A program made the position numbers and the translations under genes. The notes below the pieces were generated by a model. The model searched no databases, was not told the DNA's origin, and worked only from the letters and a program-made list of their open reading frames with translations. This document shows, in pieces, positions 52,924-59,812 of a stretch of DNA of 64,000 nucleotides (position 1 is its first letter; every line of letters begins with the position of its first letter). The DNA is from Synechococcus sp. Tobar12-5m-g (GTDB taxonomy: Bacteria; Cyanobacteriota; Cyanobacteriia; PCC-6307; Cyanobiaceae). Location of the stretch: NCBI RefSeq assembly GCF_024345415.1, contig NZ_JAGQBB010000003.1:1-64000 (forward strand), written 5' to 3'.

Positions 52924-53145
52924 ATGAACAGCACCATCGCTTCCACCGGCTTCGCCATGCCCGTCTGCCTCGGCTTCGAGCTGGCCATCCACGCCGACCA
53001 CTGCCCCGCCGGGTTCGGTTTGGGTTCCTGGTCCGATCAGAGCGGGCCCACCTCCACCTTCGGCTTCGACGCCGGCCGCCTCCGCTGCCGCCTGGTGATC
53101 GACCGGGTGGGTGAGCGCGACTCAACCGGGTGGGGCTGCTGCTGA
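52924..53145 (+). CDS. Small hypothetical protein
   Basis: 73 residues, MNSTIASTGFAMPVCLGFEL then IHADHCPAGFGLGSWSDQS. A start in a plausible context and a compact globular composition with Cys/His, but no family recognised. It belongs to the accessory region with the next gene. Confidence 0.4.
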   Translation: MNSTIASTGFAMPVCLGFELAIHADHCPAGFGLGSWSDQSGPTSTFGFDAGRLRCRLVIDRVGERDSTGWGCC

Positions 53146-53301
53146 ATCCTCCTCGGAGCCTTGGGAAACCTCGGCTCCCTGGAGGGCTCCGGCTCTCTGT
53201 TCACCACCTGCCAGCAGCCGCTCACGGCGGCCACCAGGGCTCGGGGCCCTGGGCTGGTATTGCCCCGCCGGATGCTCTCGATCCCCGGCAGGGGCAACCA
53301 C

Positions 53302-53706
53302 ATGAACCACACAACCGACCCAACCGAGGGGGCTCTGCTGCTGGCCCTGGTCGCCGCGGCCGTCTCCATCGAGGCCCTGGTCCTGCTGGCCCGCCTGCTC
53401 GTCGTCCACGGACTGGCCCTGCTGCTCGCCGTCGCCGGCTGGGAGCCCGCCAGGGGGCGCCCGAGCACCGCCAGGCTCAGCTCAGCACCATCGCCAGCCC
53501 AGCCGCCCGCCAGAGGGCACCAGGGAGCTCAGGAAGCCCAGCCAGCCCCGTTGGTTCCCATCGCCCCAGTGGAACCCCCAGCGGCTGCCGGGGGCCAGCT
53601 GGAGGCCCTGCCCGTCCGCGAGCTGCGCCACCTGGCCCGAGCCGCTGGCCGCCGTGCCTTGGCTCGATCCGGCCGCCGTGCCGAACTGCTGGAGGTGCTG
53701 GGCTGA
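53302..53706 (+). CDS. Membrane protein with a C-terminal Rho-N/SAP-like motif
   Basis: 134 residues from ATG 53,302. Two hydrophobic helices (GALLLALVAAAVSIEALVLL; LLVVHGLALLLAVAGWEPA), a Pro/Ala linker, then LEALPVRELRHLARAAGRRA and LARSGRRAELLEVLG. The last block follows the LxxLxxxELRxLAR...S..K.ELI pattern of Rho-N/SAP nucleic-acid-binding helices, common in small accessory proteins of picocyanobacteria and their phages. Confidence 0.55.
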   Translation: MNHTTDPTEGALLLALVAAAVSIEALVLLARLLVVHGLALLLAVAGWEPARGRPSTARLSSAPSPAQPPARGHQGAQEAQPAPLVPIAPVEPPAAAGGQLEALPVRELRHLARAAGRRALARSGRRAELLEVLG

Positions 53707-53711
53707 TTCCG

Positions 53712-53748
53712 GACGATTCTCAACTGCCCGAGCTTGCTGCGAATTCAA
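53712..53748. repeat. About 36-bp direct repeat, copy 1
   Basis: GACGATTCTCAACTGC followed by GAGCTTGCTGCGAAT, with two small indels relative to 58,014-58,048. Both copies have the same orientation. They flank the glycoside-hydrolase-like gene and the GTTAC cluster. Confidence 0.65.
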
Positions 53749-53893
53749 GATACTGGTGCTGCAGCAATTGTTCAACCTCAGCGATGAGGAACTGGAATTT
53801 CAGGTCAACGACATACGCTCATTTCAGGAGTTTGTTGGACTTGGAGTGATGAACTCCATTCCCGATGCCACCACCATTGCATTCTTCCGGTCC
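53746..53893 (+). pseudogene. IS5-family transposase remnant
   Basis: FKILVLQQLFNLSDEELEFQ, then DIRSFQEFVGLGVMNSIPDA and TTIAFFR. This is the N-terminal DUF772-like part of IS5-group transposases. It loses similarity after FFR; the catalytic part is missing. Confidence 0.75.
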
Positions 53894-54048
53894 TGCCCGT
53901 CGAGAGTGATGATTTGTGAAGGTGTGACGGGGTTTTGGTTCAAGGTCTTACCCCCCAAGCATTTTATCACCGCGCCAAGAGAAAAGGGGCGCAGTTTATA
54001 CTCGTTGATTCAAATCTGTTTTTCGATGTCATGAGTGTGAGCATATAT

Positions 54049-56694
54049 CTACCGGAGGGAGAGGGTGACAGCGCCTGGACGTTCTTCTGTTCCGCCTGCG
54101 AAACTGCCAGCAAGATAAGGTATCCGTCCGCCATCTACGTAAGTGTCGCCGTCATAGACTAGAATTGTAAGTTCTACGACTTCGCTGTTGGTCGGCAAGT
54201 CCTCGAACCCGATGTTGAAGAGCCTCTCATAGCTGCCCTTCTCTGTCCCCGCTTTGGCTGTCCGCTCACAGATTTTTCCCGAGCGGTCACGCCAACTTAC
54301 GACGATGCGGTCGGCTCCACTTTGGACTATGTCGTCATCCGTTACCTTGACCTTGATATGGAGGCTGTCGGCATCGCGCAGAAAAGCGGTTATTGCGGAG
54401 AGGTTGGCGGTTTTGAAAAAGGTTCCCCGGAAGATGTTGGGGTCGCTTGCGCCAAGCCAAAAAACGCTGCCTTTGATGATTTGCACTTCGTTGTCGAGCG
54501 CGATTGAAGGCGCCTTTTCCCAGGTTGTCGGGTTATCGAGGAGACCGGAGGCCAAAGGCGTCTCAAGTGCGGCTTTCTCCTTCTGCGTTCCTGCGTTCAG
54601 AAGCTCCCAGGGCGCGGCGGAGACCAGATAGACGGGCAGGTAGGTGAGTGGGAGCGTGAACGTGCCCGTCGGTGAGTCACTCACATTGCCGAAGAGGTCG
54701 TACTGCTTGGTAGGCGCGGAAGCTTTGATTTGCGCTACCGCCTCACCGTCCGCTTGTTTAGACCAGAGGACGAGGACATAACCAGCGGCGCCACGCCAGG
54801 AATATCCCTTGCCACCGCGTAACTTTATCTCCTTGAATTCCGAGCCGAGGTCGGTCAGATAGGCGAAAGCGGAGTCCATAGCGAACCTCCAGGACGGAGC
54901 GCCGTCGTACAGCCGCGTGCCCCAGTTACCAAAATCCTCACTGCCGTCCAGGGAGTCCAGCACGGGATTTCGGGAGTAGGGCTTGCGGTTGTTTATGAAG
55001 CTGGTGAAGAAACGAGCACCCTTGAGCCGACTCTGAAGCATCTCATCCAAGAGCATTCGGAATGATGCCAGCTTGGTGCCAGGTAGTCCGCGCTCGGTGT
55101 CGGCCCAAGGCATTTGCGGATAGACGGCGGCCAGATCCTTGAGCACTCGCAGCGTGTTTTCATTGCCACCGTAGCCGTGTAAGCCGAAAATGTCGAAGGG
55201 CGGCGTCTGGGGAAAATGCTTTTTCGTCTCTGCCAGGAACCGTGGGACGAACGTCTCGCGTCCGGGCGTCCAGAGTCCGCAAGTAACGCCTACGCTGACA
55301 GTCAAGGCCGCTGGGTCCCCCGCCTTAACTCCCTTACTGAAATACGCCAGGTCGCGCGCATATTCTTCCGGCGTACTCCACCAGTCGAAATCACCTGGGA
55401 ATTTGGCATTTTTGAAAATTATCCGGTCATACTCGTTCCCGAATTCGTAGTAGCGGACCAGCCCCTTGAGCTTGGAGGCGAGGAAGGCCATTTGTTTTTC
55501 GAAACGCTCCGGATTTTCGCTGCGGTAGTGCAGGTTAACAGTTTTACCTGGGTCAACGTCTGTCTTCACGTTGTACTGCTTGACGAGCTCCCTGATATAC
55601 TCGACGTTGTTGGCATGCTGTGGAGCAGCTTGCTGGCTCCAGAGTACGTCAAGACCTTTGGCGCGCCTGAGTTCCACCGCCTGACGGGCGATCAGCCAGT
55701 TCTCCTCAACGCCAACGTGGTCTTGCAGGATGTGCGCAAAGGGTACGCCCAAGAGTCTTACCATTCCATAACCGGCGAGGCGTAGATCCTCCAGCTCCGC
55801 CGCAGCGAGCGCGCTGTCCTGCGTGCCGAGCCATGACGCTGTTTTTCTGGCAGGCACGACAAGGAAATGAGTCCCGGTCTTGTAGCTGTCAGCGCTACGA
55901 GTCAGCTCCAGGCTCACGGAGTAATAGCCTTGCGGTAGCAACCCGAGGTCAAGTTCCTTGACGGAGGAGCCCGCATTGAACGCGAGATTAATAGTGTGCT
56001 CAGCACTGACCTTGCCGTCGGAGCGCGCCACCACTGCCTTCAGGGTTCCTTCACCTGGAGCGGCGGCCGTAACAGGCAATTGCAGTTTAACTGTTTGTCC
56101 GACAGGGAAGACATGCCGCGCAGGCCAGCCAATTTCAAATGGTCGCTTTGCTGTGATATTAAGGTAGCGGAGGTTGTGAATCAGCAAAGTCCCGCGCTCT
56201 TCCTGCGTCGAGGTGAATACCAGCGAATCGACTGTCTCTCCGAGAAACCCGGCTGCCTGCACCTTCGGCTCGAAGTCCTTTTTATACTCCAACGTGAACT
56301 CCCCCCACGGGCCGGGATCAATGGACAGGAGACGGCTCTTGAGCCGGACGTTTTTCTCCTTGCCCTGGGCATCGCGCGCCTTACCTGAAACTTCTATTTG
56401 GACTTTTGCGGAGGTATTCAGGCTTTTCAGGGAGACTTGAAGCGCGTCATGGGGCAGGCTTAACACATGGGGTATAGTCTGACGGAAATAGGGCGGCTTA
56501 AGGTTGACGGCGTTGACCTTTCCTTTCTCTTGATCGTCCGCGACCGCGCCATAGAGCGGTTCATCCGTTGGGAAAACGGCGATGCTGGAGGGCGTGTCGG
56601 TTCCAGCAAAAGTAACGACGAAAGCCTGGGCCGCCGGCTTGCTGGCCAGAAGCAACAGGAGAAGGAACAACAGGAGAAGGAAGGGTAGTTTCAT
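54049..56694 (-). CDS. Large secreted glycoside-hydrolase-like protein, probably foreign
   Basis: 881 residues. Residues 1-24 are a signal peptide (MKLPFLLLLFLLLLLLASKP). N-terminal beta domains to about 290, then a (beta/alpha)8-like domain with YYEFGNEYDRIIF (NE at the acid/base position of clan-A glycosidases), FDIFGLHGYGGNENTLRVL, and WADTERGLPGTKLASF (candidate nucleophile Glu). A C-terminal beta domain resembles carbohydrate-binding family 9-like modules. Base composition and codon use are lower in GC than the rest, more like Planctomycetes/Verrucomicrobia. It is intact from ATG to stop. Substrate unknown. Confidence 0.7.
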   Translation of the reverse strand: MKLPFLLLLFLLLLLLASKPAAQAFVVTFAGTDTPSSIAVFPTDEPLYGAVADDQEKGKVNAVNLKPPYFRQTIPHVLSLPHDALQVSLKSLNTSAKVQIEVSGKARDAQGKEKNVRLKSRLLSIDPGPWGEFTLEYKKDFEPKVQAAGFLGETVDSLVFTSTQEERGTLLIHNLRYLNITAKRPFEIGWPARHVFPVGQTVKLQLPVTAAAPGEGTLKAVVARSDGKVSAEHTINLAFNAGSSVKELDLGLLPQGYYSVSLELTRSADSYKTGTHFLVVPARKTASWLGTQDSALAAAELEDLRLAGYGMVRLLGVPFAHILQDHVGVEENWLIARQAVELRRAKGLDVLWSQQAAPQHANNVEYIRELVKQYNVKTDVDPGKTVNLHYRSENPERFEKQMAFLASKLKGLVRYYEFGNEYDRIIFKNAKFPGDFDWWSTPEEYARDLAYFSKGVKAGDPAALTVSVGVTCGLWTPGRETFVPRFLAETKKHFPQTPPFDIFGLHGYGGNENTLRVLKDLAAVYPQMPWADTERGLPGTKLASFRMLLDEMLQSRLKGARFFTSFINNRKPYSRNPVLDSLDGSEDFGNWGTRLYDGAPSWRFAMDSAFAYLTDLGSEFKEIKLRGGKGYSWRGAAGYVLVLWSKQADGEAVAQIKASAPTKQYDLFGNVSDSPTGTFTLPLTYLPVYLVSAAPWELLNAGTQKEKAALETPLASGLLDNPTTWEKAPSIALDNEVQIIKGSVFWLGASDPNIFRGTFFKTANLSAITAFLRDADSLHIKVKVTDDDIVQSGADRIVVSWRDRSGKICERTAKAGTEKGSYERLFNIGFEDLPTNSEVVELTILVYDGDTYVDGGRIPYLAGSFAGGTEERPGAVTLSLR

Positions 56695-57028
56695 ATCAGT
56701 ATCCTTGGAGTTGGCTTGAAGATGAGATATCCATAGGGGTTATAGTGTTTTTGACCGCATTAGCATGGTAGCTCCAGATCTCGACATGGCATCTACAAAG
56801 GGCGCATGGGTCATGATTTATCCATGGACTTGATTAGGTAGCAAACTCCGCGCTCCTGACGTGACCCCATCAGTGGTCCAGTTCCTATGAGAGCTGGTGG
56901 GGTGATCAGGCCGATTTCCATTGCTGGAAATAGATGAGGCCCATTTGCGGGCAGCGGCACGGGTGGTGGCTATTAGGGCTGAGGCAGCCCAGCTGCGGGC
57001 AGCGTGACTCTGCAGGGGAGGGGGAGCT

Positions 57029-57251
57029 GTTACGCCAACCGTAACGCCATAAGCCCGTTGGGGCAGCGCTTGTGACGGTGTTACGGAGTTAGATAGATAG
57101 GTAGGTCGACAAAAGGAAAGAGAGAGTGGTCCTCGCTTCTTTGCTTCCTTCCCCAGGCGTCTATCTCTCAGGAGGCGTAACAGCGTTACAAGCGTCACAA
57201 CGACTGCGCCGGAACGCGACTGCCGTTACAGTCGGAGCTGCAAGGCGTAAC
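57029..57251. promoter_or_regulatory. Cluster of seven GTTAC/GTAAC motifs, iteron- or operator-like
   Basis: GTTAC at 57,029, 57,080, 57,185 and 57,225; GTAAC at 57,041, 57,177 and 57,247; most are preceded or followed by CG. Chance would give fewer than one in this length. The rest of 56,695-57,335 has no supported gene. It may be an origin or a regulator-binding region of the integrated element. Confidence 0.5.
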
Positions 57252-57335
57252 ATCCCAACTTTGATGTGTTGCTCACTTTTACGCTGCAGGGAAGGAGCTT
57301 CCATCCATTGGCCGGTCGCCCTAAGTTTTGACACC

Positions 57336-57737
57336 ATGAGACACGCGATCTTCACTGGTGCCCTGGTGGCGGCCACTTCGATGATGCCAGCTATCGCCAC
57401 TGGGTTTTCGGACCTTGCCACCTGCTTTACAGCCGACATGGCGACTGGGAAGAAGATCCGCGAGCTGGGCGAATGCCGCATTAGCGCGCGCGGGAGCTGG
57501 GGCAGCGGTGACGGACTGAACCTGTCGATCAATGGCCGTGTCATCATCGACGCTGATACCCCTGGGCGCAATTCTCCTGATTTCGGCAAGCGGGGCACGC
57601 TGGTCAATGGCCAACCTGGTGAGCTTGATTTCAGCATGGGGCAATTCGTAGAAGGCGGCCCCACCATGTATTGCGCCTACAGATATACCGATGCGTTCGC
57701 CTACTGTGCACTACCTTACAACCACGGAACCCGATAA
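57336..57737 (+). CDS. Secreted hypothetical protein
   Basis: 133 residues from ATG 57,336. Signal peptide MRHAIFTGALVAATSMMPAI then ATG. The mature part has four Cys (TCFTADM, GECRISA, MYCAYRY, AYCALPY) and a Gly-rich middle, suggesting a small disulfide-bonded protein. No family recognised. It lies directly after the GTTAC cluster. Confidence 0.6.
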   Translation: MRHAIFTGALVAATSMMPAIATGFSDLATCFTADMATGKKIRELGECRISARGSWGSGDGLNLSINGRVIIDADTPGRNSPDFGKRGTLVNGQPGELDFSMGQFVEGGPTMYCAYRYTDAFAYCALPYNHGTR

Positions 57738-57799
57738 CGGAACCACCTATCACGGACTGATGCAGATAGCCCAACCGCCCCTGACCTGGGAACTCTGAG

Positions 57800-58032
57800 C
57801 TGGCCATACAAGACACCGACCCGAGAGCTGTCCGCCTGGCTGAGCTTCGAGTCCAGCTGAACAAGGTCGGCAGCGAGGTTCGAGGGCTGGCGCCTGGGAG
57901 CCCGGAGCAGCTGGAGGTCCTGGACGCTTTGAACCGATCCTGGGCTCCGTGATGGCCCTTGAGGAGGAGCTGAGCGAGGGCAGAGAGCTGCCGGGCTGTC
58001 CGCCGACGCTTCAGACGATTCTCAACTGCTGA
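57800..58032 (+). pseudogene. Short coiled-coil protein remnant with a probable frameshift
   Basis: One frame reads DTDPRAVRLAELRVQLNKVG then SPEQLEVLDAL; one base later another frame continues EPILGSVMALEEELSEGREL to TGA 58,032. The first part has no ATG start. The joined product would be a short helical protein with a typical accessory-region look. Confidence 0.35.
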
Positions 58033-58048
58033 GCTTGCTGCGAATCAA
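58014..58048. repeat. About 36-bp direct repeat, copy 2
   Basis: The partner of 53,712-53,748, 110 bp upstream of the recombinase gene. In an integrated element such a pair next to the integrase could be attachment sites or a recombination scar. Confidence 0.6.
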
Positions 58049-58158
58049 TAAGGTCGTCAATAGCCCGAAAGATGGCCTGTTCCGGCTGTCCCCTTCCTGC
58101 GCCTCAGTGGTTGCTCTTCTCAGGAAAGAGCAACTGATCCAAACGAGTCGAACACCCC

Positions 58159-58728
58159 ATGAAGACCTGCCGCCACGGCGCCGCCGCCGTACTTTCCGAA
58201 GATCAGCTAGACGCCCTACTGGAGTCGGCCCCATCGCCTCGATACCGCGCCCTGTGGGCCGTCCAACGCTGGAGTGCCGCCCGCATCGGGGAGGCCCTGG
58301 CCCTGACCTGGGCTGATCTCAACGCCGCGGTCACCTTCCGCAGGGCCACCACCAAGACCAAGGTCACCAAACAGATCCCGACCTCGCCCCGACTGACTGC
58401 TGAGATGGCCACCTACCGGGAGGTCTGGGCGATAGAGCACGGCCACGCGCCTGCGCCCGGTGAGTGCCTGTTCCCGGCGATGGGCAGCACCACTCAGCAC
58501 CAGAGCCGCCAAGCCGCCGACAAGGCCCTGCGCTCCACCTGCGCCCTGCTGGGCCTGGTGGGGGTGAGTACCCATTCCTTCCGCCGCTCCCTGGCCACCG
58601 CCGCCGTGCGCCGGGGTGTGCCCCTGCATGTGGTTCAGCAGATCACTGGCCACAAGTCCTTGGCCAGCCTGGGCTATTACCTCGAAGCGGATGCCGCCGA
58701 AGTGCTGGCGGCGATCGATGGGGTCTGA
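58159..58728 (+). CDS. Short tyrosine recombinase (catalytic domain only)
   Basis: 189 residues. Catalytic residues: first Arg in SAARIGEALALTW, Lys in TTKTKVTKQ, H-x-x-R in STHSFRRSLA, second His in ITGHKSLASL and Tyr in GYYLEADA. The N-terminal SAM-like arm-binding domain is absent or very short, as in some phage and cyanobacterial island integrases. The full catalytic set suggests activity. It heads the replication module to its right. Confidence 0.85.
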   Translation: MKTCRHGAAAVLSEDQLDALLESAPSPRYRALWAVQRWSAARIGEALALTWADLNAAVTFRRATTKTKVTKQIPTSPRLTAEMATYREVWAIEHGHAPAPGECLFPAMGSTTQHQSRQAADKALRSTCALLGLVGVSTHSFRRSLATAAVRRGVPLHVVQQITGHKSLASLGYYLEADAAEVLAAIDGV

Positions 58729-58797
58729 TCCCACCATGGCGGCCGCCCTGGGCCCTTCTCAGGTGGCGCGGACCCTGCGTCGCATGGGCCTGGCCTG

Positions 58798-59157
58798 GTG
58801 AAGCCCTCCCGCCCCTGCAACAGTCCCGGCAGAATTACCGCGTTGCGTGACGCCTTGAGGATGGTTCTCACCCCGGCGGAACGCCAGCGCCTACGCCGTG
58901 CTCGGGTGAGAGCTGGCCTGACCATGCAGGTGTGCACCAGCTGCGGCGCCCGGTTGCTTCTGGATCGACGTGTCCGCGCTGATCGGCAGGGTGACTCGTT
59001 GTGCTGGTGCTGCTGGTTGAAAACCCCTGCTGGTAGGGCCGACGTTGCGGCGAGAAGGAGAAGGGCCAGGCTCGCCAGTCCCGAGAAGGTGCGGGCCGCC
59101 ACGCTGGCCAGTGTGCGGAAGGTGCGGGCCGCCAGGGCCCAGGTGGCGAAGGGCTAG
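58798..59157 (+). CDS. Small basic Zn-knuckle protein
   Basis: 119 residues from GTG 58,798, near the recombinase. CTSCGARLLLDRRVRADRQG then LCWCCWLKTP form a CxxC...CxxC zinc ribbon. The C-terminal third is very Arg/Ala/Lys-rich (RRRRARLASPEKVRAATLAS) and likely binds DNA. Its stop overlaps the convergent winged-helix gene by 4 nt. Confidence 0.6.
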   Translation: MKPSRPCNSPGRITALRDALRMVLTPAERQRLRRARVRAGLTMQVCTSCGARLLLDRRVRADRQGDSLCWCCWLKTPAGRADVAARRRRARLASPEKVRAATLASVRKVRAARAQVAKG

Positions 59158-59642
59158 GCCACCGCCGGGAGGGCTGCCTTCGGTTTCCGGCCTGACCGCT
59201 TAAGGACCGGGAACCGCTCCAGTGCCTCGCTGAAATCCAGGATGGTTTCACCCCGTCGAGCAGCACCACCGACTGAGGCCAGCTCGGGATTCAGCAGGTA
59301 GGCCATCTCGCCGGTTCGAGGGTCCGGCAGCCGAGCGAGGAAACCCAGCCGTCGCAATCGCACGACCGAGCGCACCAAATGCCCCCGCGTCATGCCCAGC
59401 CGCTGGGCCAGGGTGGCGGGGTCGGCGGCGATCCTGCCGGTGGGGAAGGGCATCGCCTCCACCAAGGCGAGCAGCACCACCAGATCGAGGGGGGTCAGCG
59501 CCTTATCCCTGGCATGGTCCAGCAGGGGGGCGAGCTGGGCCGCCCACAGCATGGTGAAGCGTTCGCCGTGCCGGTCACTGCTGCCCAGCGCCAGGAGCCG
59601 GTGGGCCCCCTTGGGATGAGCGTGGCCGGTGGTGTCGTTCAT
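59154..59642 (-). CDS. Winged-helix replication-initiator-like protein (RepL-like)
   Basis: 162 residues. ALTPLDLVVLLALVEAMPFP, then GRIAADPATLAQRLGMTRGH, then LVRSVVRLRRLGFLARLPDP and EMAYLLNPELASVGG. This is the two-step HTH plus wing of RepL-type plasmid initiators or GntR-like regulators. Its place beside a primase-helicase supports a role in replication or control of the element. Confidence 0.65.
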   Translation of the reverse strand: MNDTTGHAHPKGAHRLLALGSSDRHGERFTMLWAAQLAPLLDHARDKALTPLDLVVLLALVEAMPFPTGRIAADPATLAQRLGMTRGHLVRSVVRLRRLGFLARLPDPRTGEMAYLLNPELASVGGAARRGETILDFSEALERFPVLKRSGRKPKAALPAVA

Positions 59643-59812
59643 TGGATGGCCTTGGAATCTCCATCAAGGACTCTTGATGCATTTAAGCCATCCGGGCCTG
59701 GGGCGCCAGATACCCGTCTCACCATCGCCACCACCTATCCACCCATGGACAGGCCCCACGGAACACCAGGGGGCCCCAGCTGCAGTGGGTGGCTGAGCCT
59801 GCCCCGAGCGAA

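Noticed and set aside
52350-53114. 254-residue plus-strand frame across 52.4-53.1 kb
   Set aside because: Starts inside the phage gene, shows His/Pro/Arg-rich low complexity and no conserved block.
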